A DNA stretch of 62,289 bases from Megasphaera sp. UBA1696 (GTDB lineage: Bacteria; Bacillota; Negativicutes; Veillonellales; Megasphaeraceae). The translations under genes and the position numbers were made by a program. Below, in pieces: positions 50,512-59,815 of the stretch; the first letter of the stretch is position 1; each line of letters begins with the position of its first letter. Where the stretch lies: the NCBI GenBank assembly GCA_002319965.1, contig DCJQ01000026.1, positions 1-62,289 of the forward strand. Direction: 5' to 3'. The notes beneath the pieces are model-generated. The model was given only the letters and a program-made list of their open reading frames with translations, did no database searches and was not told where the DNA came from.

Positions 50512-51594
50512 TTAGCGGATAAATTCAAAGCGAAATTTCCGACCTGGTGTAATGGTGTCGATGAGAAATTCTTCTTCAGGCAGGATTTTCGCAGCTATAT
50601 TAGTCCGTTCTTCCGGCTCAAGTTCTCGTTTTACAATCTGCACTTCGCCCATGTAGCGCAGAAAATCGACATTGTCAATGGTGATGTCGCCGCGGCGGAG
50701 GCTGCGGAATCCGGCGCTGTCCGGCTCGACGATGCGGCCGTCTAAAAGGCTGCGGCTGTTGCCGGCGCGGACGACGTCGCGCGACGGGTCGGGACGTGCC
50801 GTAAAGGTATGGGACAGGAGGTCCTGCACATAGGGTTCGCGGATTAAGAAACGGGCTTTTAGGACGACGACGCCGGTTTCTTCCCGGCTGACGCGGGCTA
50901 ATTGACGAAGTTCCGTCATAGAGGGACGGTCGTCACCGATGAAAATCGACTGCATCCCTAAGGCTGACAAATGACGGGCGGCCAGGCTGACGGGAAGCCT
51001 GCGGTGTTCTTCCAGCGTCGGCAGCCCTTCGGATAAAGGGCCGCGGCGGCCTTCTTGACTGGCGACGAAGGCTCCGACGGACAGGCCGCTGCCTTGGAGC
51101 ATCTTCGTTTGCTCAATCATGTAAGTCCTGTCGAGTCCCGTGTGAGGCCGGGGATAGAAGTTATGGAGGCCGTCGATGGCATCCATACGAGCTCCTCTTT
51201 TCCGGAGGGCTTTCAGGTTTTCTTCGGTCAAGGTCGAGGCGTTGAGCTGGACCTTTATGACCTGACTGTATAGGGCGATTTTTTCGGCATCGAAGCCGTC
51301 GTCGATACGGATCGTCGTAATGCCGAGTTTGGCGAGTTTTACCGGTTCAAAGCGGTCCATTCCCAAAATCGAGGCTGAGGCCGGCGATATGTCGGCAACG
51401 ACGTCCATACTATTTTCGCGGGCTGATGCCAGGACGGCATCCAGTTCTTCATGAAAGGCTGCGGCATCCGTTTCAGGAATATGGAAAGAGGTGAACAGAC
51501 GGTGAATGCCTAAGGCTGTCGCTTCTTCAATAAGTCCCGTTTTTTCTCGGATGCTGCCTCGGAGACCGGGGTAGATGGAAATGCCTGTGTCCAT
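50512..51594 (-). CDS. mupG: 6-phospho-N-acetylmuramidase (MupG, DUF871)
   Basis: A 360-residue TIM-barrel glycosidase of the DUF871 family. The family cleaves MurNAc-6-phosphate-containing disaccharides inside the cell. GISIYPGLRGS, FTSFHIPE, ADISPASASILG and DGLHNFYPRPHTGLD are the conserved blocks. It begins directly after the murP stop (GAATAAATG) with GGAGG in the upstream coding end. Together with murP and murQ it forms a pathway for recycling or scavenging cell-wall sugars. Confidence 0.9.
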   Translation of the reverse strand: MDTGISIYPGLRGSIREKTGLIEEATALGIHRLFTSFHIPETDAAAFHEELDAVLASARENSMDVVADISPASASILGMDRFEPVKLAKLGITTIRIDDGFDAEKIALYSQVIKVQLNASTLTEENLKALRKRGARMDAIDGLHNFYPRPHTGLDRTYMIEQTKMLQGSGLSVGAFVASQEGRRGPLSEGLPTLEEHRRLPVSLAARHLSALGMQSIFIGDDRPSMTELRQLARVSREETGVVVLKARFLIREPYVQDLLSHTFTARPDPSRDVVRAGNSRSLLDGRIVEPDSAGFRSLRRGDITIDNVDFLRYMGEVQIVKRELEPEERTNIAAKILPEEEFLIDTITPGRKFRFEFIR

Positions 51595-52974
51595 TTATTC
51601 ATCCTCCTTTGGATCATCAAAACCCAGAAGATAGGTGGCTATGAAGCCGGCTGCATAGGCTGCCGCCAAGCCTAAGAGATACATGGGGATGTTGTCCGTT
51701 CCGGCAGCCAGGGGCAGGCCGGAAATACCAATCGTGGCAGCGCCTACCATATAGGCTGCCTGGACGGCTCCGCCGACAGCCCCGCCGATGCAGGCTCCGA
51801 TGAAAGGGCGTCCTAAGGGCAGTGTGACGCCGTAGATGAGGGGTTCACCGATGCCCATGAGGCCGACCGGGAGGGCGGAGGCAATGGTCTTCTTCAAACC
51901 CTTGTTTTTTGTTTTCAGATAAACGGCCAAAGAGGCACCGACCTGACCGCCGCCGGCCATCGCCAAAATCGGCAGCAGGATGGTTACGCCGTAGCGGGAC
52001 AATAATTCTGCATGAATCGGAGTCAGCCCCTGGTGAATTCCGACCATGACCATGGGCAGGAAGGTTCCCCCTAAAATAAAGCCCGTCAAGGCCCCGCCGC
52101 TTCCGATGGACTTGGTGGCAGCATAGCCGATGACTTCGGATAAATAACCGCCCAAGGGTTGACAGATGAAGAGTGCCGCGAAGGTCGAGATGACGACGAC
52201 CGCTAACGGCGTGACGAAGAGGTCAACCATATCCGGAACGATGCGGTGGAGTTTCTTTTCAAGCCATGACGAAAAGAAGACGACCAAGAGGACGGCGATG
52301 ATGCCGCCCCGGCCGGGAACGAGATTATTCCCGAAGAGGGTAATCTTTGCCAGACCGGGATGACTGAGGACAGCAGCCATGACGCCGCCTAACATGGGAG
52401 AGCCGCCGAATTCTTTGGCGGCGTTGATGCCGACGAAGATATTCAGTCCGAAAAAGGCGGCGTTGCCGGCAATGGCCAGCATTTGAAATAAGGGCCGGGC
52501 GGCCAGGGTCGGGTCGACCTTCACGGCGATATTGAGCAGGCCCGTGATCAGACCGCAGGCAATGAAGGCCGGGATGATGGGTACGAAGATGTGGGCGATT
52601 TTCTTTAAGGCCTGTTTGGCCGGTGTGGCATTTTTCTGTCGGATTTCTTCGTGCAGGGCCTTGCCGTCAAAGGGGCTTTGCGGACTTTCTTCAGCAGGCT
52701 TTTTGGCCGATGGCTTGCTGTTACTGTCATCATCAACGATTTTGGCAAAAGCCTGATAGAGTTTCGTTGCCTTTCCGGGGCCGACGATAATCTGCCATTC
52801 GTCGCCCGAACGGTTGACGCCCATGACGCCGGGAAGTTTCGCCAAGTCCTCCTTGGTGAAATGCTCGTCCGTTACGGTCAGGCGCAGGCGGGTCATGCAG
52901 TTGTAGGCTTTTTGGATATTTTCGGAGGGACCGGTGAGGGTATAAATATCCCTGGCCAGTTTATCGTAATCCAT
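51595..52974 (-). CDS. murP: PTS EIIBC component for N-acetylmuramic acid
   Basis: A 459-residue phosphotransferase transporter. The N-terminal EIIB has its phosphorylated Cys in YNCMTRLRLTV (about residue 26); an EIIC membrane domain with about ten helices follows (GVMGVNRSGDEWQIIVGPG is the end of EIIB). There is no EIIA domain, so it depends on a glucose-type EIIA elsewhere. It overlaps the end of murQ by 14 bases. Substrate is inferred from the neighbours murQ and mupG. Confidence 0.9.
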   Translation of the reverse strand: MDYDKLARDIYTLTGPSENIQKAYNCMTRLRLTVTDEHFTKEDLAKLPGVMGVNRSGDEWQIIVGPGKATKLYQAFAKIVDDDSNSKPSAKKPAEESPQSPFDGKALHEEIRQKNATPAKQALKKIAHIFVPIIPAFIACGLITGLLNIAVKVDPTLAARPLFQMLAIAGNAAFFGLNIFVGINAAKEFGGSPMLGGVMAAVLSHPGLAKITLFGNNLVPGRGGIIAVLLVVFFSSWLEKKLHRIVPDMVDLFVTPLAVVVISTFAALFICQPLGGYLSEVIGYAATKSIGSGGALTGFILGGTFLPMVMVGIHQGLTPIHAELLSRYGVTILLPILAMAGGGQVGASLAVYLKTKNKGLKKTIASALPVGLMGIGEPLIYGVTLPLGRPFIGACIGGAVGGAVQAAYMVGAATIGISGLPLAAGTDNIPMYLLGLAAAYAAGFIATYLLGFDDPKEDE

Positions 52975-53875
52975 GGGCAGCCTCCCTGATTACAGCGGCG
53001 ACGTAGCCCTTCGCTGCGGCTAATTTGGCGTCTGCTTCTGCGGCGGATAGGCCGAGGAGTATCATGACGATAGCTGTTTTGGCATGGCCGTTACTTTCTG
53101 TCAAGGCGTCGATGGCAGCCTTTCGGCTGCAGCCGGTTGCGGTCATGACGATGCGCCGGGCCCGTTCTTCGAGCTTCTTGTTGGACGATTTCACGTCTAC
53201 CATGAGGTTGCCGTATACTTTTCCTAAGCGGATCATGGCACCTGTCGACAACATATTGGCAATCATTTTTTGAGCCGTTCCGGCCTTCATCCGCGTCGAG
53301 CCGGTGACGACTTCCGGACCGACGACGGCACAGAGGTCGATATCGGCACAGGCCCCGATGGGGGAGTTAGGCGAGCAGTCAATGGCAATGGCAGCGGCAC
53401 CGATACTTTTGGCATAGGTCAGGGCGCCGACGACATAAGGCGTTCTGCCGGAGGCGCTGAGGCCGACGACGACGTCGCGGGCGATAAGCTTTTTTTCTCT
53501 CAAATCAGCCTGCCCGAGGTCCGAAGAATCCTCCGCTCCTTCTTTGGCTCGGAAAATAGCGTCATAGCCGCCGGCGATAAGGCCCTGAATCTGTTCCGGA
53601 TCCGTACTGTAGGTTGGCGGACATTCAACGGCATCGAGGATTCCCAATCGGCCTGACGTGCCCGATCCGACATAGAAAAGACGGCCGCCCTGACGCAGCC
53701 GGTCAGAAATGACGTCGACGGCACGGGCAATGGCCGGGATGATTTCCTTTATGGCTTCGGCAACTTTATGGTCTTCATCATTGATGACGTGCAGCATGGC
53801 CTCCGTCGAAAGCCGGTCGATCTGTTGACTGTGAGGATTTCGCTGTTCCGTTGCCAGTGATTCTAATTCAATCAT
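52961..53875 (-). CDS. murQ: N-acetylmuramic acid 6-phosphate etherase
   Basis: A 304-residue SIS-domain lyase that splits the lactyl ether of MurNAc 6-phosphate, giving GlcNAc 6-phosphate and D-lactate. GSGTSGRLGILDAVECPPTY is diagnostic; the catalytic Glu lies in the AxEG-type loop and GSTRMKAGTAQKM is also conserved. It is first in the operon murQ-murP-mupG, behind a good promoter. The D-lactate released could feed the GlcD-type dehydrogenase at 20295. Confidence 0.95.
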   Translation of the reverse strand: MIELESLATEQRNPHSQQIDRLSTEAMLHVINDEDHKVAEAIKEIIPAIARAVDVISDRLRQGGRLFYVGSGTSGRLGILDAVECPPTYSTDPEQIQGLIAGGYDAIFRAKEGAEDSSDLGQADLREKKLIARDVVVGLSASGRTPYVVGALTYAKSIGAAAIAIDCSPNSPIGACADIDLCAVVGPEVVTGSTRMKAGTAQKMIANMLSTGAMIRLGKVYGNLMVDVKSSNKKLEERARRIVMTATGCSRKAAIDALTESNGHAKTAIVMILLGLSAAEADAKLAAAKGYVAAVIREAAHGLR

Positions 53876-53955
53876 AGTATTCCTTTCTTACCCTCTTTCC
53901 TCGGTGATGAAGAGCGGTCTTGGCGGCTCTTTCGGGAAAGGTCTATATATATCTA

Positions 53956-53984
53956 ATTATAGAGAGTGTTGACAGTAGTTGCAA
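53956..53984 (-). promoter_or_regulatory. Promoter of the murQ operon
   Basis: On the minus strand TTGCAA (53979-53984) and TATAAT (53956-53961), 17-bp spacer, 81 bases before murQ. Confidence 0.8.
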
Positions 53985-54071
53985 TAGGGCTTTTTTTCGG
54001 AAGGCATGCCTTTATTTTTTTGCTGTTTCATGGTATTATTAATCTGCATGCAGCAGGCCTGTGTGTCATGT

Positions 54072-54148
54072 GCGCCCATAGCTCAGCTGGATAGAGCAGC
54101 AGTTTCCTAAACTGCGTGTCGGATGTTCGAGTCATCTTGGGCGCACCA
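54072..54148 (+). tRNA. tRNA-Arg (anticodon CCT)
   Basis: Acceptor GCGCCCA/TGGGCGC; D-arm GCTCAGCTGGATAGAGC; anticodon loop TTCCTAA; T-loop GTTCGAGTC; CCA encoded. A T-run follows. Confidence 0.95.
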
Positions 54149-54217
54149 TTTTTTTATTTGTAAATTATATGCTTACTATTAATCCATAATACTATTACCG
54201 GAAAGGTGGGTTTCCTC

Positions 54218-55576
54218 ATGTCTGATATGAAGGACCGAGTTGCTTCTTTCCATGAAGAAGTCATGCACGATGCCGATTTTACACTGTCTGAAGCGATTGC
54301 CGAAGCCAAACGCTGCCTCAACTGCAAAGTTCCTCAGTGCCGCAAGGGCTGTCCGATTGAAAATGAAATTCCACAATTCATCCATGCCTTGACCTTGGGG
54401 GATTTTGGCGCAGCAGCTGCGCATATTTATAACCGCAGTGATTTGCCGGCAATTTGCGGCCGTATCTGTCCGAGAGAAAAGCAGTGCGAAGGTCACTGCA
54501 TCCTCGGCAAAAAAGGTCAGCCCGTTGAAATCGGAAAGCTCGAACGCTTTGCGGCAGACATGGCCCTGGAGGGTAAATTTATGGATCAGCCGGTCAGCAA
54601 GAAAACGGCCGGTACCGTAGCCGTCATCGGCTGTGGTCCTGCCGGGATGGCAGCTGCCCGCGAACTGGCTAAGCGCGATTACGATGTCACCATCTATGAA
54701 GCGGCGTCCCATCCGGGCGGTACCATGACCTACGGGATTCCGACCTTCCGCCTTCATAAAGAGCTCTTGCAGCGTGAAGCTCAGGCCCTGACCGACATGG
54801 GCGTTACGATTGAATACGGTGTTAAAATCGGCACCGATAAGCGTATCGACGAACTGCAGTCTTCCTTTGATGCCGTCTTTATCGCCGTCGGTACGATGGA
54901 TGGCTGGAATCTCGGCGTTGAAAATGAAGACGTAGAAGGAATCGTCGAAGCGGAACCGTTCTTGCGTCAAGTACAACTGGCTCAGGACGGCGAATTTGAT
55001 CCGGACAACCTGCCCGTTCAGGAAGGTGACAAGGTGATCGTCATCGGGGCCGGGAATGTAGCCATCGATGCGGCCCGCACGTCCCTTCGCCTCGGCGCCG
55101 ACGTTACCATCGTTTACCGCCGGGCGGAACGAAACATGAAATGCTTGCCGTCTGAATATGAAGAAGCGAAAGCCGACGGTGTCCGCTTCCAATTTTATTC
55201 GGCACCGAAGGCTGTCCTTGGAGAAGGCCGTGTTGAAGGTCTTCGTTATGAACGGCAGCAGATTCTCGAAGACGCTACCATGGTGCCGACGGGAGAATTC
55301 GGCGTCGTACCGGCCAATAAGATCATCGCAGCTATCGGTAATAAGCCGGAACTTCAGGTCATCAAGTCCTTCGGCATTTCTTCCAATGACGACGGCTATA
55401 TCGCCGTCAAAGATACGCCGTACGGCATGACCAGCAAGGAAGGCGTCTTTGCTGCCGGTGATATCGTCCACAAACCGCAGACCGTCGTTTTAGCTATGCG
55501 CGAAGGACGCAAAGCGGCAGAGGGCATCGACCAGTATTTAAAGGCTAAAAAAGTGATGGAAGCTGTAAAAGCTTAG
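54218..55576 (+). CDS. GltD-like NAD(P)-dependent Fe-S flavoprotein oxidoreductase
   Basis: A 452-residue protein of the glutamate synthase small-subunit family. The N-terminal Fe-S part has CLNCKVPQCRKGCP and ICGRICPREKQCEGHC; VAVIGCGPAGMAAAREL binds FAD; VIVIGAGNVAIDAARTS binds NAD(P)H. No glutamate synthase large subunit or NfnA partner is adjacent, so it could serve another electron-transfer enzyme. The ATG at 54218 follows AAAGGTGG; the frame opens four codons earlier. Confidence 0.85.
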   Translation: MSDMKDRVASFHEEVMHDADFTLSEAIAEAKRCLNCKVPQCRKGCPIENEIPQFIHALTLGDFGAAAAHIYNRSDLPAICGRICPREKQCEGHCILGKKGQPVEIGKLERFAADMALEGKFMDQPVSKKTAGTVAVIGCGPAGMAAARELAKRDYDVTIYEAASHPGGTMTYGIPTFRLHKELLQREAQALTDMGVTIEYGVKIGTDKRIDELQSSFDAVFIAVGTMDGWNLGVENEDVEGIVEAEPFLRQVQLAQDGEFDPDNLPVQEGDKVIVIGAGNVAIDAARTSLRLGADVTIVYRRAERNMKCLPSEYEEAKADGVRFQFYSAPKAVLGEGRVEGLRYERQQILEDATMVPTGEFGVVPANKIIAAIGNKPELQVIKSFGISSNDDGYIAVKDTPYGMTSKEGVFAAGDIVHKPQTVVLAMREGRKAAEGIDQYLKAKKVMEAVKA

Positions 55577-55588
55577 GGGGCAAATAGG

Positions 55589-56155
55589 ATGAGTGAGTTG
55601 ATTCGTCAGATTCTTAATACGAATGAAAATTTTGTTAAACAGTCCTTGTCGCAAGGAGGTTTCGACGACGTCAGCAAATATCCGCGCCGCCACCTGGCTG
55701 TGTTGACTTGTATGGACACACGCCTTTTAAATTTTTTGGAACCGGCTATGGGCCTCGTCAGGGGAGATGCCAAAATCATCAAAGTCGCCGGCAATACGGC
55801 CTTTGAAGACTTCGACAGTGTCATCGGCAGTCTGATGGTTGCCGTTTACGAACTCCATGTCCATGAAATTATCGTCATGGGCCATGATGACTGCGGCATG
55901 CTCCATACGACGGCCGACAGCCTGTGCCGCCACATGGTGGAAGAAGGCATCGATGAAAAGGCCATTGACGCTATCCGCCCGCAGCTTCAGCAGTGGGCCG
56001 ACCCGGTTACGGACGTCGATACGTCGGTCTGCGATACAGTGCGCCGCCTGCGGGCGAATCCCTACTTACCGAAATCCCTTACGATTTATGGAATGGTCAT
56101 CCATCCGCATACGGGCGAAATCCGTGTTGTCGACGATGGAGAAGACCGGAAATAG
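55589..56155 (+). CDS. Beta-class carbonic anhydrase
   Basis: A 188-residue zinc enzyme interconverting CO2 and bicarbonate. Zinc ligands are in LTCMDTR (Cys with the Asp-Arg dyad) and GHDDCGM (His and Cys). The size and sequence fit the short bacterial beta class. It starts 12 bases after the GltD-like gene and is followed 8 bases later by gmhA. Confidence 0.9.
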   Translation: MSELIRQILNTNENFVKQSLSQGGFDDVSKYPRRHLAVLTCMDTRLLNFLEPAMGLVRGDAKIIKVAGNTAFEDFDSVIGSLMVAVYELHVHEIIVMGHDDCGMLHTTADSLCRHMVEEGIDEKAIDAIRPQLQQWADPVTDVDTSVCDTVRRLRANPYLPKSLTIYGMVIHPHTGEIRVVDDGEDRK

Positions 56156-56163
56156 GAGGTTTT

Positions 56164-56721
56164 ATGAGTTTAGTAACCCAAAGAATGGAAGAACACGCCG
56201 CTGTCTTAGAAGCGACGAAAGCATTAATTCCCGATATTGAAAAAGCCGGGGCTCTCATTAAAGAAGCCCTGGCTTCAGGCCACAAAATCCTCTTTTGCGG
56301 CAATGGCGGCAGCGCCGCCGATTCGCAGCACCTGGCTGCTGAAATCGTCGGTCGTTTTCAGAAAGAACGGCCGGCCTTCCCGGCCATTGCCCTGACCGTC
56401 GACACGTCGATTTTGACGGCCGTCGGAAATGACTACGGCTTTGATACGGTATTCCGTCGCCAGGTCCATGCCCTCGGTGAAAAAGGAGACATCCTGGTCG
56501 GCATTTCGACGTCCGGCAACAGCGGCAACGTCCTCGAAGCCATTGAAGAAGCCCATGCTAAAGGCCTTACGGTTATCGGCATGACCGCTTACGGCGGCGG
56601 CAAGATGAAAGATGCCTGCGACATCTGCCTGGCCATTCCGGCTAAGGTAACGGCACGGGCTCAAGAAATGCATATCATGATCGGCCATATTCTTTGTGAA
56701 ATCGCTGAAGAAGATATGTAA
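56164..56721 (+). CDS. gmhA: Phosphoheptose isomerase (sedoheptulose 7-phosphate isomerase)
   Basis: A 185-residue SIS-domain enzyme, the first step to ADP-heptose for LPS inner core. LFCGNGGSAADSQHLAAE, the VGISTSGNSGNV phosphate loop and QEMHIMIGHILCE fit the family. AGGAGG lies just before the ATG; the longer frame overlaps the carbonic anhydrase gene and was rejected. It supports a diderm envelope. It ends one base before the convergent TPR lipoprotein gene, leaving no room for a terminator. Confidence 0.92.
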   Translation: MSLVTQRMEEHAAVLEATKALIPDIEKAGALIKEALASGHKILFCGNGGSAADSQHLAAEIVGRFQKERPAFPAIALTVDTSILTAVGNDYGFDTVFRRQVHALGEKGDILVGISTSGNSGNVLEAIEEAHAKGLTVIGMTAYGGGKMKDACDICLAIPAKVTARAQEMHIMIGHILCEIAEEDM

Positions 56722-57372
56722 TTAACGGACGACGCTTTGGAACTGCTTGTTGTCTCTGATTTTATCGAAATGACTCTGGGTCCGGGCAGCCTCCTTTACG
56801 GATTCGCCGCCGAGGTCGATGGCTTGTTTTAAATAAGGCAGGGCTTGGTCGGCTTTTCCCAAGTCGCCGTAAATCGTCGCAATGCCGTAATAACTCCAAG
56901 TGTTTCCCGGGTCGGCTGCGATGACATTTTTAAAGTACGTAATGGCCTTATCGTACTGGCCGTCGATTTTACAGGCCAGGGCCATGTTATACAAAGAGGC
57001 CACGTCTTTTGGGGCTAATTGCAGGGCTTGCTCGATAAGGGCAATGCCCTGTTCAACGTCCTTTTTATTTCCCGTCGCATTGCCGCGCATGGCCAGGGTG
57101 ACGCCTTTGTTGCTGAGCGCCTGGTAGTTGTCGGCGTCGAGGGAAAGGGCTTTGTCGAAGTCTTCAAGGGCTTTGTCATAGTCTCCAGCCTGATATTTTT
57201 TTATCCCTTCGTTGCTGGCGGCTTTAGAATCGGTTTTGATGGCCGGAGCAGAAGGGGCTTTCGTGGCCTGTATGGGTTTTGCCTGCTGCGATGATATCGG
57301 CTGGGGGCTGCACCCGCTGGTCCACACGGCGGCTGCGGCTAGGAGCAGGATTGCTGCGTATTTTTTATTCAT
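56722..57372 (-). CDS. TPR-repeat lipoprotein
   Basis: A 216-residue lipoprotein: signal peptide ending in the lipobox TSGC (Cys at about 21), a short Ala/Pro-rich linker, then four or five TPR units (for example YQAGDYDKALEDFDKAL and KIDGQYDKAITYFKNVI). It would sit on the envelope and mediate protein contacts; partner unknown. Confidence 0.85.
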   Translation of the reverse strand: MNKKYAAILLLAAAAVWTSGCSPQPISSQQAKPIQATKAPSAPAIKTDSKAASNEGIKKYQAGDYDKALEDFDKALSLDADNYQALSNKGVTLAMRGNATGNKKDVEQGIALIEQALQLAPKDVASLYNMALACKIDGQYDKAITYFKNVIAADPGNTWSYYGIATIYGDLGKADQALPYLKQAIDLGGESVKEAARTQSHFDKIRDNKQFQSVVR

Positions 57373-57406
57373 CGTTATTTCTCCTATTCGTCAGTCTAGA
57401 AAACAT

Positions 57407-57805
57407 ATGAAACAAATCATTAATAAATGGGATATTCTCCTCGTTGCCGTCCTCCTCGTCTTATCTCTTATTCCGGAGGGTATCTTTTACATGACCGGGA
57501 ATGATGCGGCTGTTCATGATACGTATGCTGTCATCCAAGTCGACGGCAAAATATATAAAGAAGTCCCCTTGTCAGGTCATCAGGGAACGGAGACGATTCC
57601 TATCAAGACGGACCACGGCTATAATCTGGTCATCGTCAAAGATGATACCATCGGCATCGTCGAAGCGGACTGCCCGGATAAAATCTGTATCAGCGAGGGC
57701 TTTATCAGCCGTCCCGGGGCAACCGTCGTCTGCCTGCCGCACAAGATACTGATTGAAGTCAAGTCTGCCGGGGGCGGCGAACCGGATGTCATTCCGGCCC
57801 ATTAG
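57407..57805 (+). CDS. NusG domain II-containing protein, membrane-anchored
   Basis: A 132-residue protein: one N-terminal TM helix (WDILLVAVLLVLSLIPEGIF) and an extracytoplasmic NusG-II-type beta domain with DCPDKICISEGFI and VVCLPHKILIEV, which includes three cysteines. Such genes often stand beside Gx-transporter genes, as here. The ribosome site before the ATG is weak. The role is not known. Confidence 0.8.
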   Translation: MKQIINKWDILLVAVLLVLSLIPEGIFYMTGNDAAVHDTYAVIQVDGKIYKEVPLSGHQGTETIPIKTDHGYNLVIVKDDTIGIVEADCPDKICISEGFISRPGATVVCLPHKILIEVKSAGGGEPDVIPAH

Positions 57806-57814
57806 AGGTGGCTT

Positions 57815-58333
57815 ATGAAAAAAACGTTTCGCATCATCATGCTGAGCCTGTTTATTGCTCAATCCTTAGTCCTATATATCGTCGAAGGCATGCTTCCCGT
57901 TCCTTTTATTGCGCCGGGGGCTAAGCTGGGACTGGCCAATTTGATTACCGTCATCGCCATGTACTCCCTGCCGCGAAAACGGGACGCCTGCCTTATTCTT
58001 TTCGTTCGCGTCCTCTTGGCAGCCGCTTTTGGCGGTGGGATTAACGCCTTCTTTTACAGCGTGGCCGGGGCTGTCCTCAGTTTAGGCATCATGCTCCTTC
58101 TCAAGGGAGTCGGGAAGTTTTCGATTCTCGGCGTCAGCATGGCCGGCGGCATCTTCCACAACCTCGGACAGGTCCTCGTTGCTTCGCTGGTCGTGGCCAA
58201 CCTTAAAATCATGCTGTACCTGCCGATTCTGGCCATAGCCGGGGCAGGAACGGGGCTTCTCATCGGCATTACCTCGGTATTTACCCTGAGGCATTTGAAG
58301 AAGTTGCCGATCTATAAAAGGATGCAGGAATAA
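57815..58333 (+). CDS. Gx transporter family membrane protein (heptaprenyl diphosphate synthase component I-like)
   Basis: A 172-residue protein with five or six TM helices. GAKLGLANLITVIAMY and GVSMAGGIFHNLGQV are typical of the Gx family, which resembles ECF S-components. Annotation as a subunit of heptaprenyl diphosphate synthase is historical and doubtful. It follows the NusG-II gene after 9 bases, and the two form an operon. Confidence 0.82.
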   Translation: MKKTFRIIMLSLFIAQSLVLYIVEGMLPVPFIAPGAKLGLANLITVIAMYSLPRKRDACLILFVRVLLAAAFGGGINAFFYSVAGAVLSLGIMLLLKGVGKFSILGVSMAGGIFHNLGQVLVASLVVANLKIMLYLPILAIAGAGTGLLIGITSVFTLRHLKKLPIYKRMQE

Positions 58334-58353
58334 TTACATCGGATATGATGGCC

Positions 58354-58956
58354 TTACGGCTGTAAGCTGACGGAGTCTATGATTTCGTCAGCTAATTTTA
58401 TCTTATCGTCTTTACTTCCATCACAGGCCACGACGACAATCCAGGTCACAGGCCCGTCTGAAAATCCAAGGAGGCGCGCCCGCATGGATTTTTTTTCGTA
58501 GGTAAAGACTGCGTTGCGGACTACGGCGGGTTTTCCGTTCAGCGTCCGTTCTTCTTGCGTGGTTGAAACGTTTTCGGCTCCGATTTTGGCTAAGACCGCC
58601 TGTGTTGTCGTATCGACAGTCTGGGCGAGGTTCTGTCGGACCGTGTCTTCTTGTGTCAGATGGAGGTCATCGGCCATTTTTCGGACGTCGACACGGTTGG
58701 TGTAAACGGCGATGTAAAGACCGGCGTCGTTTTCACCGTAGAGTCGGCTGCCTTCATAATAAGGCTTGGCGGCGGGACTTACGGGAATGGGCAGGTCGAA
58801 GCTTTGCAGGTTGCCCGGTAATTTGATGGAAATAGCCGAACCGAGGCCGTCGACACGTTTTTCTTTTAAGGTGATGGTATAGCAGGCCGTCAAGGTAAGG
58901 GCCAAAATGGGCAGCAGTACGATCAGAATCAGAAATCGAATTCGCGTGTGAATCAT
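58354..58956 (-). CDS. Hypothetical lipoprotein
   Basis: A 200-residue protein with a signal peptide ending in the lipobox LTAC (Cys at about 25), followed by a mixed alpha/beta domain. No family is recognised; the latter half (LNGKPAVVRNAVFTYEKK) is reminiscent of small lipoproteins that bind hydrophobic ligands or monitor the envelope, but that is weak. Only 20 bases separate it from the convergent Gx gene. Confidence 0.7.
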   Translation of the reverse strand: MIHTRIRFLILIVLLPILALTLTACYTITLKEKRVDGLGSAISIKLPGNLQSFDLPIPVSPAAKPYYEGSRLYGENDAGLYIAVYTNRVDVRKMADDLHLTQEDTVRQNLAQTVDTTTQAVLAKIGAENVSTTQEERTLNGKPAVVRNAVFTYEKKSMRARLLGFSDGPVTWIVVVACDGSKDDKIKLADEIIDSVSLQP

Positions 58957-59010
58957 AAAATACCTCGCAGAACGTAGACCGAAGGCGATATCCGTTTTTC
59001 TTCAAACCGC

Positions 59011-59679
59011 TTATTTACGGGCTTCACGGAAGGCATCGGCCAGTGAGAACGTAAGCGGACCGGTGACTTTGGTAGCGTCGATGATGGGCTGCATGATGTG
59101 GCGGAATTCATCGCTCTTCTTGGATAGTACATATAGTTTTGAAGTGTTGCGGGCATCCCACAAGGCGTCGTGCATTTGGCCGTCGAAGGTTTCGCCAAGG
59201 GTGCTGACCGCTTTATCAAGGGATATGACGTTGTCGAGCCCTAGAAGATTACAGTAAATTTGTTGGAAATTCTGCCAGTGTTCGAGCATCCAGCGGACGC
59301 GTTCATCTTCTTTGGCATTGGTGATTTTGAGACGGAGTTCACTGTCGAGCTGACGCCAGTCGTTTTCGCTCCAGGCATACATCTCGTAATCGTTGGGACA
59401 GCCTTCATTGCACCAGGTGAGAAAGTGATCGAAGGCTTCGGTGAAGTGGGGCTTTCCTTTTAACATTTCCATCGTAATGCCCGTCAATTCTTGGCAAGTC
59501 TGATTCATGGCCGTCGTGTATTCCGGCATGACGTATTCTTTGTATGCTGAGATTTCATTGCCTTCTTCGTCTATCTTGACGGCACCGATTTCGATGATTT
59601 CGCCCTTACACGTTCGGCGTGCTTCTTTTTGGTCTCGCCCGATGGGATTCATCTCGAAGTCGACGAATACTGCTTTCAT
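59011..59679 (-). CDS. DEDDh-type 3'-5' exonuclease
   Basis: A 222-residue exonuclease of the KapD/ERI-1-like class. Motif I is VFVDFEMNP (Asp and Glu kept), motif II is the ENDWRQL region, and motif III is MHDALWDARN with His and Asp. It is therefore predicted active, in contrast to the DnaQ-like domain at 48384. It may act in RNA end trimming or small-RNA turnover. Confidence 0.85.
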   Translation of the reverse strand: MKAVFVDFEMNPIGRDQKEARRTCKGEIIEIGAVKIDEEGNEISAYKEYVMPEYTTAMNQTCQELTGITMEMLKGKPHFTEAFDHFLTWCNEGCPNDYEMYAWSENDWRQLDSELRLKITNAKEDERVRWMLEHWQNFQQIYCNLLGLDNVISLDKAVSTLGETFDGQMHDALWDARNTSKLYVLSKKSDEFRHIMQPIIDATKVTGPLTFSLADAFREARK

Positions 59680-59730
59680 AGGTCAGGCTCCTTTCTGATT
59701 CATGATGATAATTTTTATTATACCATAATA

Positions 59731-59770
59731 AAAAGGCCTCGTGCAGAAGATATTATGCACGAGGCCTTGT
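59731..59770 (-). terminator. Intrinsic terminator of metQ
   Basis: AAGGCCTCGTGCA (59733-59745) pairs with TGCACGAGGCCTT (59756-59768); the minus-strand transcript ends in a T-run. Confidence 0.93.
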
Positions 59771-59815
59771 AGTGTCTGTCTTTTTTTTGAAGGACCGTCT
59801 TTTTGAAGCGATGGC

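Noticed and set aside
54072..54148. tRNA gene as selC (tRNA-Sec)
   Set aside because: Anticodon is CCT, length 77 with a normal acceptor stem; it is tRNA-Arg. No other candidate for selC was found in the window.
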